Assembly (NCBI RefSeq): GCF_024323335.1
Contig: NC_066585.1
Coordinates: forward strand, 338,645,346-338,709,345
DNA: 64,000 nucleotides
Direction: 5' to 3'
From: Lathyrus oleraceus
Lineage: Eukaryota; Streptophyta; Magnoliopsida; Fabales; Fabaceae
Of this stretch, positions 35,201 through 47,490 are shown piece after piece (within the stretch, counting starts at the first letter, position 1; each line of letters opens with the position of its first letter). The notes under the pieces were generated by a model. It saw nothing but the letters and a program-made list of their open reading frames with translations, did no database searches and had not been told where the DNA came from. A program made the translations under genes and the position numbers.

Positions 35201-36507
35201 ACATGAGTTTTGGGCCTGAATTTCTTTTAAGATACCACCCTCCTTGGTTCTTGGCCTCCCTTTTCTTATAAAATACATCTTGGACTACACAGTTAGTGAA
35301 AAATAAAAAACTGAGACAACTTGGCACATGTTAGAGAAATAACCAGAGTTTTTTGAGTTTATTTTCTAACAAGTGAACCAACCCTAAATAAATCAAATTC
35401 TATTTTGTTTCTTTTAAAGATCTTCGAATCGTTTGACACGAGAGGTAATTTTGGAATCCATTTATTCCTCACTACGATTCCTTTCGAAGATTTTAAGATT
35501 GAAACTATATCTCCTTATAGACACAAATTCTTTGAATATATGCTTTGTACAACCTTTTCTGATTTTACCATTAGCCTTTGGTACTTCAAAACATTCATGC
35601 AAAATATAATTAAGTATTCACTTTTGGTAACGAAATCTTTTTTGGTCATTTTGTGTTAGTGGATTGTATTTTTCCTATAGGTTACCAATTGGAATTATAA
35701 TCACTGAAATAAGATGAAATAGGCATATTTCTAATTTTGCTTTCACGATATTCTTTATATAAATGAGATGGAGAATGTGCATTATTATTTTTATGGTTTT
35801 TTACAGCAAACTAGACTAAAGCAACCTAACCATTTCTATTACAATAATTGTTGAACAAGTGACTTCAGACACAAGAGAGATAATCAGTTATATAAGCCAA
35901 ATATGGAAGATTTTCAAATTCATCGTCACTTGTTGATTAAAAGTTATCTTAAACGACTATGAGACATTACATAAGAGATGATCGATTAACCCTATTGTGT
36001 TAATTGATTATCTAGTGTAAAGAATACTTGTAAAATTTTAACCAAGCTAGTAACTAACTAGGTAGGAGCGTAAAACATTTTTAGGTGATTTTACAAAAGG
36101 GGAGAGGCTTCAAATCATTTTATTTTGTGTGTGAGTTGCCTTAATAGCTTAGGATTTACTTTTATACCTTTACCATACACTAATCACACAGACACATGGA
36201 AAAAGAAGATTTCACACTTCCTCTATTTCACAACCTTGTAGCTTTAAGATCTCTTGCTAGATTCATCATTCATTCAGCACTTTAACTGGGACTTTACTTC
36301 TTCTATCTGATGAGGCTTGATATGATTTTTTTTATAGACATTGTCATTAGAGGTTGCTTGATAAAAAATCCTTATGGACTCCACCGTGAAGATGAGAAAA
36401 ACACAAGAATGGAGGTTGAATTGTGTTAGACATTTTCTTTCTTTTAAAACTCTTGTTAGATTCTGAACATAAAGTATAGAATCTGAATCAGAGGTAAGAG
36501 ATAGGCA
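35201..36507. other. No gene recognised
   Basis: AT-rich DNA with scattered short frames, none with a recognisable domain. The right end is the insertion flank of the next solo LTR. Confidence 0.5.
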
Positions 36508-37849
36508 TGAAGGAGAAGAGCGATCCATAACGCAGCGGAATTTAAAATTTTCTCCTTTAGTGATCCTTACAAATGGGCATGATCAGTGATAGAATCGTTA
36601 CCTCTTGTGACGATTGAAACCTTTGATGCAGATCTACGGAGCGATCACGAACGTTGACGATGACAACGCCTCTACTCAGTCCACACGAACAAATTCCTTC
36701 AATCTCAGTGCTAGCTGCTACGAATGAAGGCTTTGAGTGAGAGTGAGAGAAACGAAATTGCAACTGCACAAATGCTTCTACGCAAGGGTTCTATTTATAG
36801 AACCACTTGTGTGGGCTACAAGCTAAAAAGCCCACTCAAGTGTATGTGGCCCATATCTTATAATATGCCAAAATCACTTAAGCACGTGGTACCTTACCAT
36901 ATTTCGTATTCTACTTAAGTGCACCGTACCTTACGATGTTCTACAATTCACTTAAGTGCACCGTACATTACGGTATTCCTTAGTTACTATATCTCTCATC
37001 AATCCGTCCTTTTGTGTGTAATCCTGTAGGTTTTCGTGGTATTGGCAGTTATATTAAATCACGTATTTAACATAATAAACAGTGAGCGGTATATAGCAAC
37101 ACATCACTGCTACCCAAGACACGAAAATGTCATGTGATCTGACAAATCCTTTTGTGATAATACTTATGTGTACAATTACTCTTTTGCCCTTATGTCTATA
37201 TTGAACACAAGGCATAGACCATGTCATCCTTGTCCAGTTCAATATTGGGCCCATAGACATTTATCCTGTTACGCAGGATGGGCAAATTCCATCTAGGTCA
37301 CTCATGTCCCTTAGCATGCTTCGTGGAGTGCCCATCAACTGTCTTTATGGTCATCCAGTTACGGACAATGTTTGATCAATAATAAGGCACTCGACTCTAT
37401 ATCTAGGGTTCATAGTGGTTTCAGGTCGAAGGGTGGTATACACCATTATCACCATGAGAATAACTTATGACACTTTGCATAACATTCTATATAGTATTCT
37501 CATAGCGGGTCAATCCAGTATAAATATTACTCTTAATATTCATACCTATGTTTAAGACTTGATAACTCCTTATCCATGATCCATAAGATGTGATCATCAG
37601 TCTATATACATAATAGTATTAATGCTTTAATGTTATCCCACTTCAAAATAAAGCTCGACTACATATACTTTAAGAATAGTGTCCTTATGTTTAATGTGAT
37701 CTCATGATTAAGTCACACTTGATACATTAAACGGACTAGCTATTCTAGGGACTTTATTAGACAAACATAATAAAGACAAAGCCTTTTATTATTAATAAAT
37801 AATTCGATACAAGTACCAAAAGTATTGGCCTCTAGGGCTTACACCAACA
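36508..37849 (-). mobile_element. Solo LTR, copy 2, uninterrupted
   Basis: 1342 bp with TG/CA ends and the 5-bp duplication AGGCA at 36503-36507 and 37850-37854. It aligns along its length with the two halves of copy 1 (5873-6728 plus 14492-15008). The minus strand has TCTATAAATAGAACC as TATA box near 36790. A partial duplication (cacttaagtgcaccgtac, near 36910 and 36948) is specific to this copy. Confidence 0.93.
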
Positions 37850-38874
37850 AGGCAGTGGATAAGTAATGCAAGAAAGAAGAGACACACACAACGTTATCCT
37901 GATTCCTATCAAAAACTAAGAGTAATCCAGTCCCCTTGTACTTACAAGAGATTCTCACTATAATCAAACAAGATTACAATTTACTCAAGCACACAAGTAA
38001 GAGACTTATAATGCGCAAAACATAAAGTAAGATACTTTTATGCTCAAGAACACAAGCAAGAGACTTCCAATGCTCAAACAAAAAGTAGGAGACTTCTATG
38101 CCCAATCACGCAAGCAAGAGACTTCCAATGCACAAATGCACAAGCAAGATACTTATATGATCAAGCACACAAGCAAGCGACTTCAAATGCCTAAACACTA
38201 AGTAAGAGACTTCTAACAATCTACCTAAAAAATAAAAAAAATTGTTTGGGGTAATACACTTGATATACAATCAGAGGTGCAGACAAAATACAACTCAAGA
38301 AGAACTCTTTAAGACTTAAGGATTTCTATAATATACAAAGGTAAGAAATCTTAAGTTAAACTTGTGCTTTTGTGTTTTGATAGAGTAAATGCTCTTTTAA
38401 TGTCAATGGTTCTCTATATTACTTTAAGTATTCATTTCCTTATATGATTAAGGAAAAGAGTTGTTAGAGATCTTGCACAAGAGAGTTCATGAGAAGCTTG
38501 AATAGAGATGTTGAGATGTTTCTCCAAATGGTCAATATCGTTGAAAGGTTATTTGAAATCCCTTTGCTAGAAAAGGAATTTTCAGTTGCATCATAGCTGA
38601 CTCTATGAATAAAAAGCTTAGGTCTTCACGTGATCAGAAGAAGAAAAAGTAGGCTCAGAGCCTGAGAGTAACCTATCAGAGTCACCTTGGTCCTTACGCT
38701 TTGACTAACTTCAGGTTCTGATCAACATAGGCAAACTTCTTCAAAGTCTGGTTTTTAGAGGCTAACATATTCAGACTCTGATCTTCAGACGTTGACCTCT
38801 TCAGAGCCTGATATTTTAAAAGTTGACTTCTGATCCTTCAGATTCTGATCTTTAAGCTTCTCTTTAGATGTTCA
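37850..38874 (-). mobile_element. LTR-element remnant with degenerate tandem repeats
   Basis: The stretch 37885-37945, reversed, reads ggggactggattactc with an aatcaggataacg-like sequence, matching the leader at 34935-34980. 37985-38220 is a degenerate array of about 35-42-bp units (caagcacacaagcaagagac, then ttccaatgc). 38590-38870 has further loose repeats of cttcagattctgatc type. Confidence 0.55.
37985..38220. repeat. Degenerate tandem repeat, 35-42-bp units
   Basis: About six units, each with an (a)caagcaagagactt core followed by an (a)atgc(t)caaac-like linker; unit length and linker vary. Confidence 0.7.
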
Positions 38875-40034
38875 TGTTAGGTCCGTGCTTTTATGATTGA
38901 CAACAACTTTGTTAAAACATGTATCACAACAATATGTTGAGTAAGATGCTGTCACATGTTGATCAGACATCTTTACAGGTTTTATTTTACTTCTTAGAAG
39001 ACTTATTTTATTATGAGATATTTGACTGTCCAAGAAGGTTGTTTTTGAAACTCTTGTTTCGTTTCCAACTATGCACTTGTTTCATAAAAAGGGATATTGA
39101 GACATTTTGAGGAAACATTAGGTCAAATTTGATTTGATTCTACAGAAGATTATGTAGACTGGATGTCGAAATATTTAAGGAAACATTAGATTGGATTTTG
39201 CAGAATGGATGTCAAAATATTTAAGGAGACATCAGATTTGATTATGCAGAATGGATGTCAAAATATTTAAGGAGACATCAAGTTTGATTTGATCAAATAT
39301 TATGCAGAACAAATGTCAAAACATTTAATGAGACATCTGATTTAATTTGATATAGTTTATTTTGATCTGCTATTTTTTTAGCCCGAAGCTCGTGCTTACC
39401 AAAGGCTATTTAAAGAGGACGTTACTAAACCTAATTGACAGAAGAGAGAGCTACATTTGAGCATCGGAAATTAGGTTTTAGTTGTTTTTGTTATTTGTGA
39501 GCCATTCTAGTATCTCCTTGATACTTAAATTGGACTAAGTTTATTGAGTTGTAATTGTGAGTCATTCATGAGCTTTTAAGCAAAAGCGTATTTTATGTCA
39601 TTGGAAGTGTGTCTTTTGTTCTTTGATTTTGTTTTCAGTTGTTATCACTGTTGTGTGATTGAAGGGAAGTGAGAGGGGTCTCATATATAGGAAAGTCTTA
39701 GATAGAAATTCCAAGGGTAGTGATTAAGTGAGAAGTTTGTAAAACTAGAGGTTGTTTAGAACTTCAAACTAATACTTTTATAGTGAATTTCCTTCATGGC
39801 TTGGATGCCCCCAAATGTAGGTGAAGTTGCACCGAACTGGGTTAACAATTGACATGTGTTATTAATTTTCTACTTTTTACAATGTAATTATTTCTGGTAT
39901 GACATGTCCTAATCCTGGTGTCGTGACATCATATACGACATATGTTATCTGCTTACTATTATTATTGTGTGAATTCCTGATATTAGTGTCGTGACATTGC
40001 ATACGACATCTGATATCTGCGTACCAAAATTACA
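38875..40034 (+). repeat. 5' LTR of the copia element
   Basis: 1160 bp. Holds a minirepeat of about 46 bp (gcagaatggatgtcaaaata, then tttaaggagacatca; anchors 39201, 39247 and 39305) and near its end a repeated tgtcgtgacat / tacgacat palindromic motif. Confidence 0.9.
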
Positions 40035-40102
40035 ATTGGTATCAGAGCAGGAACCCTATTTTGTTTTGGGTGAGCTCTAGGGAGATACTTTTTGGTACCA
40101 TG

Positions 40103-41484
40103 GAATGAGGATTTGTTAATAGACCACCCATCTTAGATGGCACCAACCATGACTATTGGAAGGCACATATAGTCATATTCCTAAAATCTATGGATAATAA
40201 GACTTCGAAAGTTGTCATAAAGGGCTGGGAACATCCTGTTGTGAAGGACAAAGATGGGAAGGCTACTACTAACTTGAAGCCTAAAGAGGATTGGTCTAAG
40301 GAAGAAGATGAAGTGGCTCTTGGAAACTCCAAATCTTTGGATTCTCTATTCAATGGAGTTGACAAAAACATATTCAGGTCAATAAACACATGTACTATGG
40401 CCAAAGATGCATGGGAAATTCTCAGAACCACCCATGAAGGCACATCTAAAGTGAAGATGTCTAGACTTCAGCTTCTCACTACCATATTTGAGAATATAAA
40501 GATGAAAGATAATGGGATTATTCATGATTTTCACATGAATGTTCTTGAAATAGCAAATTCATCTAGTGCATTGGGAGAGAAGATGTCAGAAGAAAAGCTG
40601 GTTAGAAAAATTCTCAGGTCCCTACCTAAGAAATTTGACATGAAGGTTACAACCATTAAAGAAGCTCAAGACATCAGCAACATGAGAGTAGATGAACTTG
40701 TTAGGTCACTCTAAACTTTTGAATTGGGTATCGGTGACAGATTTGAAAAGAAGAACAAAAGCATAACTTTTGTATCCAACACTAAAGATGAAGAGGACCA
40801 ATGTGACTTGAATACTGATGAGGGAATATCCAATGCTATTGTACTACTTAGGAGACAATTCAACAAGGTGCTGAAGGGAATGAACAAGAAGTCAAGACCA
40901 AATGTCAATAACATCTCATTTGACATCAACAAGAACAATGATTCTCGGAGAAAAGCAAGAATAGAAGAAAAGCCAATTAAGGAAAGGGTATTCAGCATCA
41001 TGAATATAAGGGTTTTGGTCACATTAGATAAGAATGTCCCACATATCTCAAGAAACAAAAGAAGGGCTTGTCTGTTTCTTGGTATGATCATTTTGAAGGT
41101 AAAACTGATGATGAAACTGCTAAGCATGTTATAGCTTTCACTGGTAGATATGAATCTGATGAAGATTCTTATGATGAGTATGTCTCTTATGAAGAATTGG
41201 CTGCTTCCTACAAAGAGCTTTGTGTCGGAAGTGAAGAGGTGTGTAAGATAGGAGTAGAGCAGAAGAGAATCATAGCTCAACTACAGGCTAAAAAAGAGAA
41301 ACTTTTATCTATTGTCACTAATCTTGAAAATGAGGTAACTCTATTGTCTTATAAACTCAAAAACATGACCAAATCCATAAGAATGTTGAACAATGGGTCT
41401 GATATGCTAGAAGAAATTCTTCAAGTTATAAAAGGGGTTGGAAACTTAAAAGGTATAGGTTTTAATTACCAATATCAAAATTAA
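40103..41484 (+). pseudogene. Gag of the copia element, frameshifted
   Basis: The start region reads GTNHDYWKAHIVIFLKSMDN; a stop lies just after the first ATG (40100). 40190-40714 continues with the UBN2-type Gag domain (DAWEILRTTHEGTSKVK, LRSLPKKFDMKVTTI) to a stop after VDELVRSL. 40724-41134 and 41068-41484 carry the C-terminal part, including SWYDHFEGKTDDETAKHVIA and a long heptad-like segment (QKRIIAQLQAKKEKLLSIV) probably forming a coiled coil. A remnant of the first zinc knuckle (HEYKGFGHI, then CPTYLKKQKK) lies near 41005-41065. At least two stops and a frame change make it non-functional. Confidence 0.85.
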
Positions 41485-41603
41485 CAAGGAAAACCCATGT
41501 GACAAAATTTATTCCTCCAGAAAGGAAGTATGAGCCCATGATGTCCGACCAAATGATACAACATCCTGCCAGACATTAGGAAACTCAAACTAAAGTCAAT
41601 TTT

Positions 41604-42082
41604 TTGCCTTGGAAATGTGATTACTGTGGTAAATATGGACATATAAAGCCTTTCTTCTACAAACTGTATGGTTATCCAAAACATCCAACATATCCTAGGG
41701 CTAATCATGTAATGATTAAAACTAGAAAGGAGTGGAAACCTAAGGTTGTTCCACATGAAACTACTTGTTCTTCCACATGCCTAATGTCCAAGGAAGATAA
41801 AGTCAAGTTATGGCACCAGAAGCTTGGACATCTGAATCTCAAAGGGATGTCTCTTGGTTACTCTAAAAATAGCAGAGCTTACATGGTATTTAACTCCAGA
41901 ACCAAGGGCATGATGTAATCCATTAATGTTGTGGTTGATGATTCAATTATTGTAAAAGATACTAACGTTGATGAATATGTTAGAACGTCATCTAAACAGA
42001 CTGATGCTTCAGAAAATATGGAAGACATTGAGTCAAACACTGAGCCAACAAGGAATGAATCAGATGCTTCTGCTAACATCTG
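41604..42082 (+). pseudogene. GAG-pre-integrase joined to integrase tail
   Basis: It starts with a CCHC-type knuckle (CDYCGKYGHIKPFFYKLYGYP, the final Cys replaced by Phe) and reaches the GAG-pre-integrase motif KLWHQKLGHLNLKGM. It then runs directly into SLGYSKNSRAYMVFNSRTKG, which normally lies at the C-terminal end of integrase. The whole protease/integrase core is therefore missing at about 41845-41850. After a stop at 41916 an acidic linker (DASENMEDIESNTEPTRNES) follows, and nothing of RT. Confidence 0.85.
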
Positions 42083-42773
42083 AGTTGTTTGTTTTTCTGT
42101 TTGATTTTGTATGTTTTTTGTGGGCCTTTGCCCTGAATATTGCACCTCCGTGTGCCATGGTATGTACCTCTAATTCACATGTTCTGCTACTGCTTTACTC
42201 TACTATTTTGTTGGCGTTGATGAATGTCTGTCTGGTTTATCATATTCTGGCTAAAAAGGGTGAGTAGATAATGTAGAGTTGTGTTAATTGTGCTCTTCAT
42301 TTATTTTATTCTCTATGTGAAGGTTGTTTCTTTGAGAGGGAATATGTTTCCTGTGTAACAGGGAGAGTTATTTCCATGTTGCTGATCATGACATTCAGGG
42401 GGAGTTTGATTTATTTGTACCTAGGTTGTTGTGTACTTGTTGTGATGTCAAACAAAATGTCTAGACATTTTGTTTTAGAGAATTATGTTTGTGCTTAGGT
42501 TGTTATGTGCTTTCTGTGATGTCAGACATAATGTCTTGACATTTTGTTTCTAAAGGAGGCTTGGAGTGTGAGAGTTTATTTCTCTCTATGTCTTTTCTGT
42601 GAGGCTGGATTTCTATTACTTATTTCTGTTGTGTGTGCCTCTGATATGTCTTGGTGTTATATCAAGTGTTTGGTTGTTTGGTTTTGTTCTTGTGATTATT
42701 GTTGTTGTTTTATCTTTTCTCCAACTATATGATGCAAAGGTTGTTTTAGCCAAAAAATTCCAAAGGGGGAGAC
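42083..42773. other. Non-coding 3' region of the copia element
   Basis: T/G-rich sequence with a loose duplication (ttgttgtgtacttgttgtga near 42426, similar to 42500) and a polypurine tract at its end. No domain is visible in the short frames. Confidence 0.6.
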
Positions 42774-43936
42774 TGTTAGGTCTATGATTTTATGATTGGT
42801 AGCAATTTTGTTAAAACATGTATCATAACAAGATGTTTTGACATATTGATCAGACATCTTTGCAGGTTTTGTTTAATTCTTGGAAGACTTATTTTATTAT
42901 GTGATATCTGAAGATTCAACTATCATATCTGACCGTGCAAGAATTTTTTTTTGGGAACTCTTGTTTCGTTTCCAGATGTGCACTTATTTCATAAAAAGGG
43001 ATGTTGAGACATTTTAAGGAAACATTATATCATACTTGATTTGATTCTGCAGAAGATTGTGCAGAATGGATGTCGAAACATTTAAGGAAACATTAGATTT
43101 GATTATGCAGAATGGATGTCAAAACATTTAAGGAGACATCATATTTGATTATGCAGAATGGATGTCAAAATATTTAAGGAGACATCAGATTTAATTTGAT
43201 CAAATATTATGCAGAACAAATGTCAAAACATTTAATGAGACATCAAATTTGTTTTGGTTTATTTTGATATGCTATTTTTTTAGCCCGAAGCCCATGCTTA
43301 CCAAAGGCTATTTAAAGAGGACATTACAAAACCTAATTGGCAGAAGAGAGAGCTACATTTGAGCATTCACAAATTAGGGTTTTAGTTGTTTTTTGTTATT
43401 TGTAAGCCATTCTAGTATCTCCTTGATACTTGAATTGGACGGAGTTTATTGAGTTATAATTATGAATCACTTATGAGCTTCTAAGTAAGAGTGTATTTTG
43501 TGTCATTGGAAGTGTGTTTTATGTTCTTTGATTGTTTTCAGTTGTTATCATTGTTGTGTGATTGAAGGGAAGTGAGAGGGGTCTCATATATAGAGAGTCT
43601 TAGATAGAAATTTCAAGGGTAATGATTAGGTGAGAAGTTTGTAAAACCAGAGGTTGTTTAGAACTTCAAACTAATACTATTATAGTGAATTTCCTTCCTG
43701 GCTTGGATGTCCCCAGATGTAGGTGAAGTTGCACCGAACTGGGTTAACAATTGACATGTGTTATTTATTTTCTGCTTTTTACAATGTAATTGTTTATGGT
43801 GTGACATGTCCTGATCCTGGTGTCGTGACATCGTATACGATATATGTTATTTGTTTACTATTGTTATTGTGTGAAGTCCTAATATTAGTGTCGTGACATC
43901 GCATACGACATCTGATATCTGCATACCAGAATTTCA
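42774..43936 (+). repeat. 3' LTR of the copia element
   Basis: 1163 bp. Matches 38875-40034 with many substitutions and small indels, and keeps the minirepeats near 43030-43240. Confidence 0.9.
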
Positions 43937-44423
43937 ATTCAACATTAGAACCAATACTTGGTTTATTCCTAAAATTTTAGTTTATGGTCCTAAATACTTG
44001 AACAAATATTAGTATACCCAATTTGTTTTTAAATACTTTGTTATCATCAAAATCTAAGGAAGATGGTACTAACCAATTTTGTTCCAACAATTTGCCTTTT
44101 TTTATGATGACAAACACAAGTATTTAAGAATAATTGTTGTTAATTTAATTAACAAGTTGACTTTAGGGTATGAGGTTTGTAAGCCCCCCCTGAGTCTAAT
44201 AGTCCATAGGGTGAGGTTTTTAAGCTCCCTATAAGTTCTATCCAGGTTAATTAAATTTAAACATTAAAGCACAAATGATAATTATTCAGAATTTAAGCAA
44301 AATAATCTATAAGATTCAAGAGCTTAAATACTTCTATATCTACCCCCCCTTTGTCATTAACAAAAATAAAGGAAATAGAAAAGATACTGAAGAAAATATT
44401 TCATTAACCACAGAAAAAGAGAG
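43937..44423 (-). mobile_element. Decayed 3' end of another copia element
   Basis: Reversed, 44060-44110 reads GTCATCATAAAAAAAGGCAA and then TTGTTGGAAC, the usual join of a Sirevirus-type 3' region to its LTR start. Only a short LTR remnant (43937-44092) remains before the neighbouring element. Confidence 0.5.
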
Positions 44424-44900
44424 TCAGTGCAAAAACATGTTCAAAATAATTGAAAAAGACAAAACCAGAGGGTTTTTAAACCCTATAGCCCGTTTTTGCT
44501 TCAGAAGCTCCATAATGGCCTTGATATTAGAACCCATGTCATATTGCCTTGCAATCATAGTCTTTAATTGAACATCCATATCTTCTTGCTTAGAAGCTAC
44601 AAAAGCCAATTTCTCCTCTAAGTGGTCTTGCTTCTGCTTGGAAGAAGCTACAAACTTAGAAGAGAAAGACTTCAGATTTTGCAAAACTGTATCCATAAAG
44701 GTTCTGAGAGTATCCCATTTGGCTGTATAAGGTATGAGATGAAATGCAACGAGCCTCTCATTAACTAGATTTTGAACTATATTAAAGATAACATTCTTAA
44801 ACTTTTCCATTTGGTATTTAATGTGAGGTGGGATGTTTATGTTTAGAGTGGGGTGAGGTGTAGATAGACTGGGTAGATCTACTATGCTAAATTCTGACAC
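44424..44900 (-). CDS. Unrecognised coiled-coil ORF, probably element-derived
   Basis: A 158-codon frame with heptad-like segments (DHLEEKLAFVASKQEDMDVQ, then LKTMIARQYDMGSNIKA). It sits on the same strand as, and just upstream of, the copia-like 3' end at 44060-44110, where accessory ORFs can occur in Sirevirus-type elements. No signal peptide or enzyme motif. Further open but broken sequence continues to about 45350. Function unknown. Confidence 0.4.
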   Translation of the reverse strand: MSEFSIVDLPSLSTPHPTLNINIPPHIKYQMEKFKNVIFNIVQNLVNERLVAFHLIPYTAKWDTLRTFMDTVLQNLKSFSSKFVASSKQKQDHLEEKLAFVASKQEDMDVQLKTMIARQYDMGSNIKAIMELLKQKRAIGFKNPLVLSFSIILNMFLH

Positions 44901-45482
44901 AACATCTACTTCCCTGGAAGGAGAAAGGTGATAGTCAGATGATTGAGTTTGTTGGTTAAGGTGTATTTATAGTAGAACTAGGTCTTGTGTGGTTTCTGGT
45001 TGAGGTTGGTTTTGAAGGACTTGTTCAAGGTCATTGTGAGTTTGAATATCAAGTTGAGGTTCAAGTATGGTTTGGGTTGGTATTTCTTGTTGAGTTTCAA
45101 ATTGGACTAGAATTTCAAATTGAACAACATTGGTTAGGTTAGGTTCAACAAATTGTGTGGTTTCAAGAGGAATGACTTAAAGAGGTATGGCTTTAAGATG
45201 GACGAAGTATGATTCATCATAATAAGAAATTGATCATGAGCTTGAATATTTAGCACTGGAAACCTCAATGGGGAGTTCAAGCATGATGTTTATAGGTTGG
45301 GGTTGTTCAGAATCAGAAATACAGGCTAGCTGGTTTTGTTTAGAAGGTAACTTACCATCTAGGTGACTTGTTAGTTTCTAATAGATTGTGATCAACTCAA
45401 TAAAACCTCTTTCAAAAGGTTATAAATTTTTTAGCCAAACATATTGATCGCATAATTGATGAATTCAACAATTTGCAAATTA

Positions 45483-45508
45483 AACGTAAAAGAGATAGAT
45501 AGATAGAT

Positions 45509-45572
<64 letters not shown>
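45483..45572. repeat. (GATA)n and (GA)n microsatellite
   Basis: Four GATA units (45492-45510) followed by about 60 bases of pure GA dinucleotide (45513-45572). Likely length-variable. Confidence 0.97.
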
Positions 45573-45576
<4 letters not shown>

Positions 45577-46750
45577 CAAGGATTTGTTTAGGCAGTTCCC
45601 CGATCAACCTCGCTATGGGTACATCTGCCCTCAATTCGAACTCGAATTGAGATAATGAAATTAACCTTACTTTGCAAAAGTAGTATACAAGAGAAATGTA
45701 GAAACCCAACCCTATAAACCCTAAGTTTGATGTTGATTCTAACACTTTCTATTCCCTTAATATGAGCTTGATCAAGTAACCCAACAATACCATTTTGATT
45801 CACTGTCTCATGCTTCTCCTTTGAAAGAACCTTCCTTTCTTCAAAGCCTTCACTCAATCGAATCCGAATTACGAATTGTTGTAACCCAAGATTTACCAAT
45901 ATGATTCACCACCTCAAACTACTCCTTTGCAAGAAACTCTTATTCTTCAAATCCTTCAGTCGATCGGATCCAAATTGTGTAATCTTGTCAAAAACCTTCA
46001 AATCCCTAACCGATCTTGAAGGAAAACCCCAACTTGGTTTTCTTATTTGAAACCTTTAAAGATCTCAACCAATTTATAATTCAACAACCTAAATTGGACG
46101 TTATCAACCGATTCTAGAAGGTACCCAAACAAGGAATGATTATGTGTAGTTTGCTTGTTGTATGCATAAAATGTAGGTTGAAGATGATGATAACTCTTTG
46201 AAATCTCGGTTTCATGTAGGTTTACTCTAGAACCTTACTAGAAATGATGCATGCATGAAGTATTTATATGTATGCAAGTTGTAGGCAAAAGGAATGCATG
46301 AGATTTGAAAAAGTCATGAATTTTTGAACAAATATGTTGCATGTGTCTACCTGTATATGTGATGTGTCGATCTATATAGGTCATGTGTCGACCTATAGAA
46401 GCGACACATCAAACTGAAGTTACATGCTTTAAAAATGACTTACATATGCCGACCTGTAACTTGTATGTGTCAAGTCATAGAATTTTTTTTCTTCTATGTG
46501 TCAACCAATAACACTTATGTGTCGACACATATAATGTTTTCCAATTAAAACTTATTTTTAATGGATGAAACATTTTCTAACTTATTTCAAAATATTTTTA
46601 TGCTTCCTAATGCTAAGATGCATGTTAAGACTCAAAGGATATCGTCCATTATACATAAACGCTAAAGTATCCAAGTTTTGACATCATACAAAATACATCT
46701 AACAAAAAGTTGTACTCACAAATTTTGTGTGTCAAACTAAGTACTGCTAA
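45573..46750. other. LTR-like non-coding sequence with GTGTCGACC motifs
   Basis: 46330-46540 repeats a short word in both orientations (atgtgtcgacctata, tgtgtcaacc, gtgtcgacacat). Similar words (gagtcgactc, gtatcaat, gttgatacat) occur at 48480-48790, suggesting the two flank one former element whose coding remnant lies between them. Confidence 0.45.
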
Positions 46751-47490
46751 GAGTTGCTTAAACGCTTCGAAATGGTAGATGCAAAGTCAATTAACACTCC
46801 AATGCCCACAAACGAAAACATGGACATAGATGAAATGGTAAGGATGTTGATTTCAAAAGGTATAAAGGTATGATCAGATCACTCTTCTATCTTACTGCAT
46901 TTAGGCCTGACATTATGTTTAGTGTATGCATGTGCACTCGATATCAATCCGCTCATAAGGAATCACATTTAAAAGCTGTAAAGCGCATTCTTAGATACCT
47001 TCATGGTACATCTAAGTATGGGTTTTGATTTTCCAAAGGTAGCGATTGTTGTTTGGTTGGTTACTCCGATTCCAATTTTGTCGATTGCAAATCGGATAGG
47101 AAAAGTACTAGTGGAATTTGCAACATATTTTCAAACTCCTTAGTAAGTTGACATATCAAGAAGCAAGTCTCAGTTGTTTTGTTAACAGCCGAGGCGAAAC
47201 ACATCGCAGTTGTTAGTTGTTGTGCTCAAATTTTATGGCTCAAACAACAACTATTTGACTTTGATATTAAACTTCAACGTATTCTAATAATGTGCAATAA
47301 TACTAGTTCAATCAACCTAACCAAAAATCTAGTGCTACATTATTGTACTAAACATATAGAGATACATCAGCATTTCCTTTGTGACCATGTTAAAAAAGGC
47401 GATTGTTGTTTTTGAACATGTTGATAGTAAAAATCAACTTGCCGATATTTTCACAAAACCTCTTACGTTTGAGCCATTTTTAATATTCAA
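46751..47490 (+). pseudogene. Copia RT end and RNase H fragment
   Basis: Reads FEMVDAKSINTPMPTNENMD, FRPDIMFSVCMCTRYQ, HLKAVKRILRYLHGTSKYG, then VGYSDSNFVDCKSDRKSTSG and from 47179 AEAKHIAVVSCCAQILWLKQ with HIEIHQHFLCDHVKKG and QLADIFTKPL, the conserved end of copia pol. Several stops and at least two shifts. Integrase and the RT palm are not found upstream. Confidence 0.85.

Larger units (their letters stand above)
38875..43936 (+). mobile_element. Copia element (Sirevirus-like) with pol deleted
   Basis: Two LTRs (38875-40034 and 42774-43936) start TGTTAGGTC and are flanked by GTTCA and ATTCA, a target duplication with one mismatch. The primer site TTGGTATCAGAGC is at 40036-40048 and a polypurine tract (caaagggggagac) sits before the 3' LTR. 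The internal region is only about 2.7 kb: gag, the GAG-pre-integrase motif and a short integrase tail. The integrase core, RT and RNase H are absent. LTR divergence is clearly greater than in the Tekay-like element, so this copy is older. Confidence 0.9.

Noticed and set aside
37985..38220. Possible CRISPR-like array
   Set aside because: Units are degenerate, with variable length and no unique spacers, in plant nuclear DNA; a decayed tandem repeat explains it.
45431..45745. Frame with a long Ser-Leu run
   Set aside because: Translation of the (GA)n microsatellite.
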